This document shows positions 42,641 to 51,907 of a stretch of DNA of 64,000 nucleotides, in pieces. The DNA comes from Acidimicrobiia bacterium. GTDB lineage: Bacteria > Actinomycetota > Acidimicrobiia > IMCC26256 > PALSA-610. The stretch spans positions 1-64,000 of the forward strand of contig DATBAK010000083.1 of assembly GCA_036271555.1 (NCBI GenBank). The letters are read 5' to 3'. Every line of letters begins with the position of its first letter. Positions within the stretch are counted from its first letter, which is position 1. Under the pieces are notes generated by a model. It was not told where the DNA came from and did not search any database. It saw only the letters and a list, made by a program, of their open reading frames with translations. Made by a program: the position numbers and the translations under genes.

Positions 42641-44035
42641 TCAGCCGACCGCGCCTTCCATGTTGAGCTCGATCAGCCGCGACAGCTCGACCGCGTACTC
42701 CATCGGCAGCGTCTTGGTGATCGGCTCGATGAAGCCGTTGACGATCATCGCGGTCGCCTGCTGCTCGGTGAGACCGCGCGACATCAGGTAGAAGACCTGG
42801 TCGTCGCCGACCTTCGACACCGTCGCCTCGTGACCGATCTGCGCGTCGCGCTCGTCGATCTCCATGTACGGATACGTGTCGGAGCGTGATTCGTCGTCGA
42901 GGATCAGCGCGTCGCAGCGAACGTGGCTCTTCACGCCGTGCGCGCCCTCTTCGACCTTGACGAGGCCTCGGTACGTGGTGCGGCCGCCGTCCTTCGAGAT
43001 CGACTTCGAGTCGATGATCGACGTGGTCTCGGGCGCGACGTGCGTCATCTTGGCGCCCGCGTCCTGGTGCTGACCCGCGCCCGCGTACGCGACCGACAGC
43101 ACCTCGCCGTGCGCCTTCGGACCCGTGAGCACGACCGCGGGGTACTTCATCGTGAGCTTCGAGCCGAGGTTGCCGTCGATCCACTCGACCGTCGCTTCCG
43201 TCTCCGCCTTCGCCCGCTTGGTGACGAGGTTGTAGACGTTGGGCGACCAGTTCTGGATCGTCGTGTACCGGATGCGCGCGCCGGGCTTCGCGATGAGCTC
43301 GACGACTGCGGAGTGCAGCGAATCCGACGACCAGATCGGCGCGGAGCAGCCCTCGACGTAGTGAACCGACGCACCCTCGTCGGCGATGATCAGCGTGCGC
43401 TCGAACTGGCCCGCGTTCTCGGCGTTGATGCGGAAGTACGCCTGCAGCGGCATGTCGACGTGCACGCCGGGCGGCACGTAGATGAACGAGCCACCCGACC
43501 ACACTGCGCTGTTCAGCGCCGCGAACTTGTTGTCGCCGGGCGGGATGACCGTGCCGAGGTACTCGCGCACGATGTCGGGGTACTCGCGCAGCGCGGTGTC
43601 CATGTCGCTGAACAGCACGCCCATCTGCGCGAGGTCCTCGCGGTTCTTGTGGTAGACGACTTCGCTCTCGTACTGCGCGGTGACGCCGGCGAGGAACTTG
43701 CGCTCGGCTTCGGGGATGCCGAGACGCTCGTACGTCGTCTTCATCTCCTCCGGGAGCATGTCCCAGTCGGAGACCTGCTCCGTCGTCGGCTTCAGGTAGT
43801 AGTAGATGTCGTCGAAGTCGAGGTCGGGCATGTTCGCCGAGAACCACGGGAGCATGGGCTTGCGCTCGAACCGCTTCAGGGCGTTGAGCCGGAACTTCGT
43901 CATCCACTCGGGTTCGGACTTGGCGTGCGAGATCTCGCGGACGACGTCCTCGTTGACACCCTTTTTGGGGGTGTTGACGTAGGTCGACGTGTTGTCGTGC
44001 CAGCCGAGCTTGTACTTACCGAGGTCGATCGTCAT
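42641..44035 (-). CDS. sufB: Fe-S cluster assembly protein SufB
   Basis: 464 residues. Opens with YVNTPKKGVNEDVVREISHAK (residues about 19-39, quoted in part) and carries SGGSFIYVPPGVHVDMPLQA, EGCSAPIWSSDSLHSAVVEL, HQDAGAKMTHVAPETTS and the C-terminal YLMSRGLTEQQATAMIVNGF. SufB is the scaffold on which clusters are built. First gene of the operon, with a promoter at 44108-44136 and a GGAGG site before ATG 44035. A helix-linked intein is absent. Confidence 0.96.
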   Translation of the reverse strand: MTIDLGKYKLGWHDNTSTYVNTPKKGVNEDVVREISHAKSEPEWMTKFRLNALKRFERKPMLPWFSANMPDLDFDDIYYYLKPTTEQVSDWDMLPEEMKTTYERLGIPEAERKFLAGVTAQYESEVVYHKNREDLAQMGVLFSDMDTALREYPDIVREYLGTVIPPGDNKFAALNSAVWSGGSFIYVPPGVHVDMPLQAYFRINAENAGQFERTLIIADEGASVHYVEGCSAPIWSSDSLHSAVVELIAKPGARIRYTTIQNWSPNVYNLVTKRAKAETEATVEWIDGNLGSKLTMKYPAVVLTGPKAHGEVLSVAYAGAGQHQDAGAKMTHVAPETTSIIDSKSISKDGGRTTYRGLVKVEEGAHGVKSHVRCDALILDDESRSDTYPYMEIDERDAQIGHEATVSKVGDDQVFYLMSRGLTEQQATAMIVNGFIEPITKTLPMEYAVELSRLIELNMEGAVG

Positions 44036-44107
44036 CGGCTCGTCCTCCTCGTTCCCGGGCGGAGGGGGCGTCGCAGAGGTCGCGGCCCGGGAATTTCCAC
44101 TACGGCG

Positions 44108-44136
44108 ATAGTAACAAACCCTCCTCCACCCACCAA
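44108..44136 (-). promoter_or_regulatory. Promoter of the suf operon
   Basis: On the minus strand TTGGTG (44136-44131), a 17-base spacer and TACTAT (44113-44108), 73 bases upstream of the sufB start. The -10 has five of six consensus bases and the spacing is ideal. No clear SufR- or IscR-type inverted repeat was seen over it. Confidence 0.6.
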
Positions 44137-44168
44137 ACGGCGTGGAGACGGGCGCGCGCGGTGCGGCG

Positions 44169-47150
44169 CTACGCCGGCGGCAGGGTCGTCGTGGTCGTCG
44201 TCGAGGACGTCGTGCCGCCCGCCGACGTCGTGGGCGACGTCGATCCCGGCGTCGTCGTCGCGGTCGACGACTCCGCGTCGAGCGCGACCACCGCCTGGTC
44301 CACGAGCGTCTCGGCGGCCTGGATGTCCTTCGCGTACGTGTCGAGGTGCCCGGCCTTCAGCGCGGTGGTCGCCGCGCTGAACTTCGTCTGCGCCTGCGCG
44401 AGGAGCTCCGCGACCGTCCCGGTCGCGGCTGGTGGCGGCGGGTTCTCGTTGCCGGTACCCGGGTTCTGCGCGGTGTTCTTGCCGAAGAGCTGGTTGAGCG
44501 CGTCCGGCATCGACGTCGCGAGCACGGCCTTCTCTCCGTACGCGACCGCGACGTACCGGAAGCGCGGGAACGTCGCGCCCTCGGTCGTCGAGACGTAGAC
44601 GGGACGCACGTAGAGAATCGAGTCGCCGACCGGGATCAGCTGCACGTCGCCGCGCACGACCGAGGAGCCGCGCTGGTCGAGCAGCGTCAGCTGTTTGGAG
44701 ATGTCCGGGTTCGAGTCGATGTTCGTCGCGGCCTTCGACGGCGACGGGATGTCCTTGTTGTCGGGCGTGTCGTACAGCACGAGCTGGCCGTAGTGCTTGC
44801 CGTCGGAGCGGGCCATGATGAACGCGGTGAGCACGTTCGCGTTCGCGGCCGGCACGTAGCTGCGTTCGAGCACGAACTCCTGTTTCTGCTCCTCGCCGAG
44901 CTTCCCGGGGAGCTGCATCATCAGGTAGAGCGGATCGATGCGCGGTCCGGTCGTCGCGAGCTGCGTGCTGCGCCCGCCGTTGTTGCCGCTCGACGCCGCG
45001 GTCACCGGCGTCGTCGAACCGTCGTCGGTGCCGTTCGGCGCGGGAGCGACCGACCAGAGGTTGCCGGCGCGGTAGAAGTCCGACGCGCTCGTGAGGTGGT
45101 AGCGCTGGTACTGCTCGGTCTGCGCGCGGAACATGTCCTCGGGGTACCGGAAGTGGTCACGCAATGCCTGCGGGACCTTCGAACCGGACGTGAACATGTC
45201 GGGGAACGCCTTCTCGTAGGCGCGGATGATCGGGTCCTTGCTGTCGATCACGTAGAAGGTGATCGTGCCGTTGTACGCGTCGACGGTCGCTTTCACGGAG
45301 TTGCGCACGTAGTTGAACGTGCTGTCGAGACCGCTCTTGCCGCTCACGCCGTCGGGGTGCAGTGACTGCGAGTACGGGAAGCGGTTCGTCGTCGTGTAGC
45401 CGTCGACGACCCACTCCACGCGTCCGTTGATCACGACCGGATACGGATCGGCGTCGAGCTTGAGGAAGGGCGCGGCCTTCTGCACGCGCGCCGACACGTC
45501 ACGCAGGAACATCACGCGCGAATGCGAGTCGACCTGGTGCGAGATGAAGAGGTCCCAGCTGCCGAAGTTGAGCGCGAGCGCAGCCTTGCGCAGGAAGCTC
45601 GAGACGACGACGCCACCCGAGCCGTCGTAGCGAACCGTCGAGTCGTCCTGGCTCGCGGTCGGCTGGTTCTCGCGCTGCTTGCTGTCGACGATGCTGAAGC
45701 CGTGCAGCCCTTCGCCGTAGTAGACGCTCGGCTGGTCGATCCGGAGCTCGTCGGACTCACCGGTCGGCGGGATGTCGGAGAGCAGGTAGTCGGGTGACGT
45801 CCCGTCGCTGCCGACCGCGTTGCCCGCGACCGCGGCGGCGCCGTAACCGTGCGTGTACACGAGGTGCTGGTTCAGCCACGTCGAGTTCGGCACCTGCGAC
45901 GAGTTGAGCTCGCGCACGGAGATCTCGGTCTCGAGCTCCTGATCGCCGATCGGGTAGCGGTCGAGGTCGAGGTCGGAGAACGTGAAGTAGGGCCGGAACT
46001 CCTGGTTCTGCTGGAAGTTCGGCCTGAGCTGGTCGGGATCCCAGAGCCGCGTGTTGTCGAGCGTCTGCGCGCTCGCCTGGACGACCTTCGGAGTGAGGTT
46101 CTCCTGGTAGTCGTACTTCTGGGTGACGATGTGATCGATCCCGAACGCGTATCGCGTCGCCGCGATGTTGCGGCTGATGTACGTCTGTTCCTTCGTGAAC
46201 TCGTTGGGCTTGACCTCGAAGCGTTGGATGTACGCGGGGTACGCGGTGCCGACGACGATCGAGATGAAGCCCCAGAGCCCCACCGCGATCACGGGCAGCA
46301 CCCAGCCGCGCCGGCGGATGTTCACGATGAACAAGACCGCGGCGGCGACCGAGATCACCATCAGGAAGTTCAGCGCCGGAAGCTGCGCCTTCACGTCGGT
46401 GTAGGTCGCGCCGTCGACCGCGCCGCGCGCCGAGAACACGAGCTGGTAGCGCGCGAGGTAGTACTGCGCGGTCTTGATGAACGCCATGAGGGCGAGGATC
46501 ACCGACAGGTGCATCTTCACCTGCGCGGTGACGCGCTGGAACGGCGTCTGCAACCGGATGCCGCCGTTCACGTAATGGAACACCGCGGTGACGAGCAGCA
46601 CGAGCACGAACGTGACGAAGAGCCACTGCGACACGAAGCGCAGGAACGGCAGCTGGAAGACGTAGAACCCGATGTCCTTGTGGAACTGCGGGTCCTTCAT
46701 GTGGAACGACACGTGGTTGCGGAAGAGGATCCACTCCGACCACTGCGACGAGACGCCGCTGCCGACGATCAGCGCGAAGAAGGCCGAGATGACGACGCGG
46801 ATGCGCCCCGCGTACGGCGCGACGTACGAGCGGTAGCGCTCGACGATCTCGTCCTCCGGGCCCATCGCGCGCGTTCGTGGCGCGAGGCGGTCGGCGATGA
46901 TCAGGTTCACGAGCATCAGCACGAAGAAGAACAGCGTGAAGACGATCGAGGGCACGAGCTTCGCGGCGATCAGACCGCGCCAGGTCGGGGAGAACCCGAC
47001 CTCGTGGAACCAGAGGTAGTTCGTGTAAAAGCCCGCGAGCCCGCGCAGGCTCGCCAGGATGATGATGATCAGGACGACGGCGGCGATCAGCCACACGCGG
47101 AAACCGAGCGTGCGCCGTCGACGCCCTTCCTCAGCCGGGGGTACCCGCAT
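44169..47150 (-). CDS. UPF0182-family membrane protein
   Basis: 993 residues. About seven membrane helices lie in the first 330 residues (starting VWLIAAVVLIIIILASLRG), with the family sequence FYTNYLWFHEVGFSPTW. The large remainder is extracytoplasmic, with conserved stretches YISRNIAATRYAFGIDHI, NTRLWDPDQLRPNFQQNQ, YTHGYGAAAV and RFPYSQSLHPDGV. The end is Thr/Ser-rich (TSSTTTTTTLPPA). The family is nearly universal in actinobacteria and of unknown function. The stop lies 133 bases before the sufB start on the same strand. Confidence 0.93.
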   Translation of the reverse strand: MRVPPAEEGRRRRTLGFRVWLIAAVVLIIIILASLRGLAGFYTNYLWFHEVGFSPTWRGLIAAKLVPSIVFTLFFFVLMLVNLIIADRLAPRTRAMGPEDEIVERYRSYVAPYAGRIRVVISAFFALIVGSGVSSQWSEWILFRNHVSFHMKDPQFHKDIGFYVFQLPFLRFVSQWLFVTFVLVLLVTAVFHYVNGGIRLQTPFQRVTAQVKMHLSVILALMAFIKTAQYYLARYQLVFSARGAVDGATYTDVKAQLPALNFLMVISVAAAVLFIVNIRRRGWVLPVIAVGLWGFISIVVGTAYPAYIQRFEVKPNEFTKEQTYISRNIAATRYAFGIDHIVTQKYDYQENLTPKVVQASAQTLDNTRLWDPDQLRPNFQQNQEFRPYFTFSDLDLDRYPIGDQELETEISVRELNSSQVPNSTWLNQHLVYTHGYGAAAVAGNAVGSDGTSPDYLLSDIPPTGESDELRIDQPSVYYGEGLHGFSIVDSKQRENQPTASQDDSTVRYDGSGGVVVSSFLRKAALALNFGSWDLFISHQVDSHSRVMFLRDVSARVQKAAPFLKLDADPYPVVINGRVEWVVDGYTTTNRFPYSQSLHPDGVSGKSGLDSTFNYVRNSVKATVDAYNGTITFYVIDSKDPIIRAYEKAFPDMFTSGSKVPQALRDHFRYPEDMFRAQTEQYQRYHLTSASDFYRAGNLWSVAPAPNGTDDGSTTPVTAASSGNNGGRSTQLATTGPRIDPLYLMMQLPGKLGEEQKQEFVLERSYVPAANANVLTAFIMARSDGKHYGQLVLYDTPDNKDIPSPSKAATNIDSNPDISKQLTLLDQRGSSVVRGDVQLIPVGDSILYVRPVYVSTTEGATFPRFRYVAVAYGEKAVLATSMPDALNQLFGKNTAQNPGTGNENPPPPAATGTVAELLAQAQTKFSAATTALKAGHLDTYAKDIQAAETLVDQAVVALDAESSTATTTPGSTSPTTSAGGTTSSTTTTTTLPPA

Positions 47151-47207
47151 TGCGGCGCATGCTATGCGGCCGCGCGCGCGCGACCGTGTCGGCGACCGAG
47201 AAGCCGA

Positions 47208-49274
47208 TCAGACGCTCGAGTCGGCCTCGGCGGCCGCGAGGTCGACGGTGTCCTCGGCCGCGCCGGTCACACCGCAGCGACAGCCCGCGTGCGCGGGCGG
47301 ATGCACCTGCCCGGTCGGGAAGCCCTCACCCTTCGCGGTCGGCTCGAGCGCGTTGTCGGCACAGTCGGGGCAGCACCCCGCCGGCGGTGTGCGCCACGTG
47401 AGCTGCGTGCCCTCGGGCGCGGCGTCGTAGTGGCCGCGTGAATAAGCCGCGACGAGCACGTCGTCACTCGATGCCTCCGCGGCGCGGTTCTTCCACTCGC
47501 GGTAGCGCGCTCCGATCCGCTCGGCGACCTGCGCCGACGTCTCACCGGGCTCGTGCGCGGTGTCGATCGCGGCGACGAGGCGTTCGCGGAGCGGCTCGAT
47601 CATCGTGCGCGCCAGCTCGGTCGCGAGGTCGTCCGGAACTGCGAGACCGGGCTGCTCACCGTGCTCGTTGCGCGCGGCACGGTACGCCTCGGACGCCGCG
47701 CTCGTGATGACCGCGGCCCAAGAGCTCACCTGCGCGTCGACCTCGGGCAGCACCGCCGTCGCGGCGGGACGACCCTTCTGCCGGCGGATCTTGTCGAGGA
47801 CCTCGTTCTGCTCGTTGCCGACCGCGAGCTTGAGCTGACGGACGAGCCGGGGTCGCAACGGCGCGAGCGCGGTATCGCGCGCCGCGAGCCAGTCGGGAAG
47901 GTCGGCGGTGACGTCCTCGGCGCTCGGCGGCACGGCGGGGACCAGCGCGGCCTGATCGATCGGCGTCGGCGTCGGCGTCGCCGCCTCCGGCTTCGCAGCC
48001 TTCGCAGGCGGCTCGGCGGCTGCGGCGGCGGTGCCGTTGGCCTCGGCCTCGGCCGCTCCGGCCCGGAGCCGGGCGAAGACGTCGTCGACGTCGGGGAGCG
48101 TGGGCACGGGCTCGGGCTCGGCGACCGCCTCGGTCTCGGCGTCCGCGGCCTCGTGCGCCGGGGCCTCGTGCGCCGGGGCCTCGTGCTCCGGGGCCTCGTG
48201 CTCCGGGGCCTCGGTCTCGGCGGCCGGCGCGACCGGGTCGACCTCGGGCTCCGTATCGGCCTCGGCTTCCGGGGCCGCGGCTTCGGCCTCCGGCGCGGGC
48301 GCCTCGGTCTCCGCGACCGGCTCGGGCTCGGACACGAGGTCGGGTCCGGAGTCGGTCGCGGCCTCCGAGCCGGACTCCGCGGCGGCTTCGTCACCGATAC
48401 CGGCGGCGCGCGCTTCCTCGGCTTCGCCCGCGAGCGTCTCGGCGAGGTCGGTCGGGTCGGGGCCGGTCGCCGTGCGCCCCGCGCTCGCGTGCGCCTCGAC
48501 GCGAGCCAGCGCGTCGGTCGCCTCGACGAACGTGCGCTTCACGACGCGATACGCGTCGAGCAGCCCGTCGCGTCCCGCGCGCAGCTCTTCGAGCTGACCG
48601 GTGAGCAACTCGCGCCGGCGCGCGAGGTCGTCGATGATGCGCTCGCGCAGCGCGGTCGCCTCTTCGACGAGCCGCGTCCCGCGGGCGCGCGTCGCTTCGA
48701 GCTCGGAGCGCGCTTCGCGCTCGACCCGCGCGCGCAGCTCCTGCGCGAACCGCTCCGCCGAGTCGCGCACTTCGATCGATCGCTCGTCGGCGACGCGCAG
48801 CAGGTCGGTCGCGCGCACCTCGGCCTCTTCGAGCAGACCCTGCGCGACACCTTCGGCCTCGTTCGTCTTCACGCCGAGCACGTCGTCGGCATCCTGACGG
48901 ATGCGGCGCGCGACTTCGTTCGCGTCGTGCACGACGCGCGTCGCGCGCTCCTCGGCCTTCTGGCGGATGTCGGCCGCGGCCTCACGCGCCGAGCGCAGCA
49001 ACCGCGTCGTCTCCTCGCCGAGCACCTCGAGCAGCTGTGCCTCGTCGAGCGGCGGGGGTGTGCGCAGGCGCGCCTCGAGCTGCTCGATCTTCTCCGTGAG
49101 CTCGTGCTCGCGCTCGCGGCCCGCGACGAGATCCTCCGACACGCGCTTGAGGAACGAACGGACGTCGTTCTCCGAGACACCGCGGAAGGCCGTCGGGAAC
49201 GCGCGCGTCGCGACTTCGTCCGGTGTCAGCCGGGGGGTGCTCGAGATGCGTTGCCGGCGTTCGTTCTCACTCAC
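47208..49274 (-). CDS. DivIVA-domain protein with phage head-protein-like C-terminal cysteine domain
   Basis: 688 residues from a GTG at 49274. Residues about 10-50 (LTPDEVATRAFPTAFRGVSE, DVRSFLKRVSEDL) match the DivIVA N-terminal domain that binds curved membrane; a coiled coil of some 230 residues follows, then an acidic Ala/Glu/Pro repeat region (EAPEHEAPEHEAPAHEAPAH). The last 200 residues are different: an alpha-helical domain ending CCPDCADN, FPTGQVHPPAHAGCRC, the cysteine pattern of Mu gpF/SPP1 gp7-type minor head proteins. The first part suggests a polar or septal scaffold. The origin of the C-terminal part is inferred from pattern. Own promoter at 49434-49462. Confidence 0.75.
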   Translation of the reverse strand: MSENERRQRISSTPRLTPDEVATRAFPTAFRGVSENDVRSFLKRVSEDLVAGREREHELTEKIEQLEARLRTPPPLDEAQLLEVLGEETTRLLRSAREAAADIRQKAEERATRVVHDANEVARRIRQDADDVLGVKTNEAEGVAQGLLEEAEVRATDLLRVADERSIEVRDSAERFAQELRARVEREARSELEATRARGTRLVEEATALRERIIDDLARRRELLTGQLEELRAGRDGLLDAYRVVKRTFVEATDALARVEAHASAGRTATGPDPTDLAETLAGEAEEARAAGIGDEAAAESGSEAATDSGPDLVSEPEPVAETEAPAPEAEAAAPEAEADTEPEVDPVAPAAETEAPEHEAPEHEAPAHEAPAHEAADAETEAVAEPEPVPTLPDVDDVFARLRAGAAEAEANGTAAAAAEPPAKAAKPEAATPTPTPIDQAALVPAVPPSAEDVTADLPDWLAARDTALAPLRPRLVRQLKLAVGNEQNEVLDKIRRQKGRPAATAVLPEVDAQVSSWAAVITSAASEAYRAARNEHGEQPGLAVPDDLATELARTMIEPLRERLVAAIDTAHEPGETSAQVAERIGARYREWKNRAAEASSDDVLVAAYSRGHYDAAPEGTQLTWRTPPAGCCPDCADNALEPTAKGEGFPTGQVHPPAHAGCRCGVTGAAEDTVDLAAAEADSSV

Positions 49275-49433
49275 GGTGCTCGAGTCCCTTCGTCGCGGCG
49301 GCCGCCCGTCGCTCGCTCGCGTGCAATCCACCGTTGCCCGCCCGCGAGTACCCGGTCGCAATGCTCGCTCGTCGCGGCACGGCGCGGCGACCGAGTGCGT
49401 CGCTGAACGCTCACCTGCTCTATCACCCGCCTC

Positions 49434-49462
49434 AGTATCGCCAACGAGGCGACATCTGTCAC
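49434..49462 (-). promoter_or_regulatory. Promoter of the DivIVA-domain gene
   Basis: On the minus strand GTGACA (49462-49457), a 17-base spacer and GATACT (49439-49434), 160 bases upstream of the GTG. It overlaps the last codons of the upstream PDZ protease gene. Confidence 0.55.
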
Positions 49463-50628
49463 GCAGAGATGCCGGCCTTCGGCGGCGCCGGCAAGGGATC
49501 GCCGCCCGCCTTGCGCAGGGCCGCGAGCGCGTCGTTCAGGGTCTTCACCCCGACCACCGGCATCGAACCGGCGCGTGACCGGGCGTCTTTCACCTCGTCG
49601 GACGGCACGATGAACAACGCGGCGCCCCGGTGACGCGCCGCGACGGCCTTCTGCCCGACGCCGCCGACATCGTCGACCTTCCCGTTGATCTCGATCTCGC
49701 CGGTGACCGCGACCATCTTCCCGCCGGTGAGGTTGCCGGGCGTGAGCTCGTCGAGGACCGACAGGGTCATCGCGAGGCCCGCCGACGGGCCGCCGATGTC
49801 GCGCGTGTCGATGTTCACGTCGATCGGGAACTTCAGCGGCTCCGCGAGGAAGACACCGATCACCGCGTGACCCTTGTTGTCGGTCCCGGCCCGCAACGTC
49901 GCGGTGTGGTGCGCGCCCGAGCGCGTGTACCCGACGGTGAGGTCGTCGCCGGGATGCACCGACTTCATGATCGTCTCGAGCGAGTCGGGCGTCGTGACCT
50001 TCTTCTTGCCGACGCTCGTGATGATGTCGCCGGCCTGGAGCACGCCGGCCGCGGGCCGCCCGCCGATCACGGCCAGCACCCGCGTCTGCGGCTCCGGCGT
50101 GACGCGATAGCCGAGCCGCCTGAGCGCCACGTACTTGGCCGCATTCTGGGAGTTCGCCATGTCGGCGACCGCTTCGGCATCGACCTCCGCGGGATCGACG
50201 CCCGGGCCGGCGAACTGCTTCGACTTCACGAGGTCGATGTCGGAGTCGAGCGAAGCCTGGAGCCAGCGCCACGCATTGATCTCCGAGCGCTCGCGCACGA
50301 AGAGCAACATGACCGAGCCCTTGGGCGGATAGCGGCGCGCGCCGTGCACGGTCACGAGGCCGTTGACGTCGAGCGCGTCACCCGGCGCGATCGTGTAGTA
50401 CGGCAGCCGGACGAACGACGCCACGACGCTCGCGATCACGAGGATCGTGCCGATCGTCCCGAGGATCCACGGCAGCTTCCGGCGCCGGTGCGGGGGCGGC
50501 AGCGGCCACGGCGGAGACTCGGGGGGCGCCGAGTACGGCGACGGCGGCGGCGAGTACGGCTCGGCCGCCGGCGCATACGGGGACGGCGGGACGGGCGGCA
50601 CCTCGCCCGTTGATTCGTCGTCGTTCAC
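49459..50628 (-). CDS. PDZ/Lon-like serine protease (YlbL type)
   Basis: 389 residues from a GTG at 50628. A Pro/Tyr/Ser-rich cytoplasmic N-terminus (about 50 residues) precedes one membrane helix (WILGTIGTILVIASVVASFV). Outside is a PDZ domain (about 190-265; GVLQAGDIITSVGKKKV) and an S16 Lon-type protease domain with the catalytic Ser in DIGGPSAGLAMTL and Lys in VGGVGQKAVAA. YlbL-like proteases act in the envelope; Bacillus YlbL helps degrade the checkpoint protein YneA. The frame upstream to 50925 is a shadow of the divergent methyltransferase gene. Confidence 0.88.
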   Translation of the reverse strand: MNDDESTGEVPPVPPSPYAPAAEPYSPPPSPYSAPPESPPWPLPPPHRRRKLPWILGTIGTILVIASVVASFVRLPYYTIAPGDALDVNGLVTVHGARRYPPKGSVMLLFVRERSEINAWRWLQASLDSDIDLVKSKQFAGPGVDPAEVDAEAVADMANSQNAAKYVALRRLGYRVTPEPQTRVLAVIGGRPAAGVLQAGDIITSVGKKKVTTPDSLETIMKSVHPGDDLTVGYTRSGAHHTATLRAGTDNKGHAVIGVFLAEPLKFPIDVNIDTRDIGGPSAGLAMTLSVLDELTPGNLTGGKMVAVTGEIEINGKVDDVGGVGQKAVAARHRGAALFIVPSDEVKDARSRAGSMPVVGVKTLNDALAALRKAGGDPLPAPPKAGISA

Positions 50629-50854
50629 GCTGCGAGCCGTCTCCGTTGTGCCGGTCCGCGCCGGCGCGGGCCGCCGAGGGGACGACCAGATTGGCACGTC
50701 TCGCGGCGAACGCGGCCGCGGCGGCCGCACACAACGGCCGATCAACGGGCCCGAAGCTCCAGCATCGAAGCCTGCGGCGTCGGTATCGTTCGCACGCGCG
50801 ACGGGCGGGCGAGACCGAGGACCACGACCGACGACCGATTCGCAGGAGCGTTCC

Positions 50855-51907
50855 GTGACGATCGAGCCCGAAGCGGCTTCGTATTCCGTCGAACGCTTCG
50901 TGCCGGGCGACGGCGGCCCGATCATCGCCTACGAGCACGTGCATCGCTACGCCGCGTGTGCCGACGTGGTGCGCGGCCGGCGGGTCCTCGACGTCGCCTC
51001 GGGCGAGGGCTACGGCGCCGCCCTCCTCGCGCGCACGGCTGCGTCGGTGACGGGAGTCGACATCGACGACGCCGCGGTGAGCGCGGCCCGGGCGCGCTAC
51101 GGCGGCGACGGCCTCGAGTTCTCGCGGGCCGACATGTACGAGCTGCCGTTCGGCGATGGCTCGTTCGACGTCGTGACCTGCTTCGAGGCCATCGAGCACG
51201 TCGACGCACCGGGTCGCGCGCTCGACGAGATCGCGCGCGTCCTCTCGGAAGACGGCACCGTCGTCATCTCGACGCCCGACAAGGCGGTGTACTCCGACGC
51301 CGCCGACTACGAGAACGAGTTCCATCTGCACGAGTTCTACCGGGACGAGTTCTGCACCGAGCTGAACAAGCGGTTCGCGTTCGTGACCTTGCTCGGCCAG
51401 CGCACGCGCGCGGGATCGGAGCTCGTCGTCGTCGATCCGCGCGTCGCGGACGCGCCGCCGACCGTCGACTACTTCCCCGACGCCGGAACGACGGTCTCGC
51501 CTCCGCTGTATCTCATCGCGGTGTGCCGCAACCGCGAACTTCGACGGGGCGCGCCGGACGTCCGTCCGGGTGTGCTCCTCGACGGCACCGACGAGCTCGT
51601 CGACGGATACATCGCGGCCGTGCACGCCGCGATGGCGCCCGACGCGCAGGCCGCCGCGCGGCTCGAGCAGCGCGACCGCGACGTCGCCGACTTGAACATC
51701 GAGCTCGTCGGCGCGCGCGCCTACGCCGCGGAGATGAGCCGGCAGTACGAGATCGCCGCCGCAAAGGGACAGGCGTTGAGCGACGAGCTCCTGCGCGTGA
51801 CGCGGGAGTCCGAGCAACGAGCCGTGCACCTGCTCGCGGCCGAGGACCAGCTCACCGCGCTCGGGCACGGCGCGCGGGAGCCGGACCCGACCAATCCGTC
51901 GTCATGA
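50855..51907 (+). CDS. Class I SAM-dependent methyltransferase with C-terminal coiled coil
   Basis: 350 residues from GTG 50855, with AGGAG seven bases upstream. SAM motif I is VLDVASGEGYGAALLA, acidic motif II VTGVDIDDAA, and FDVVTCFEAIEHVDAPGRAL follows (Methyltransf_11 pattern). From about 250 the chain becomes a helical, Glu/Arg-rich coiled coil. It starts a plus-strand glycan locus and overlaps the following glycosyltransferase gene by ATGA, so it may methylate a sugar or lipid-linked intermediate. Confidence 0.85.
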   Translation: MTIEPEAASYSVERFVPGDGGPIIAYEHVHRYAACADVVRGRRVLDVASGEGYGAALLARTAASVTGVDIDDAAVSAARARYGGDGLEFSRADMYELPFGDGSFDVVTCFEAIEHVDAPGRALDEIARVLSEDGTVVISTPDKAVYSDAADYENEFHLHEFYRDEFCTELNKRFAFVTLLGQRTRAGSELVVVDPRVADAPPTVDYFPDAGTTVSPPLYLIAVCRNRELRRGAPDVRPGVLLDGTDELVDGYIAAVHAAMAPDAQAAARLEQRDRDVADLNIELVGARAYAAEMSRQYEIAAAKGQALSDELLRVTRESEQRAVHLLAAEDQLTALGHGAREPDPTNPSS

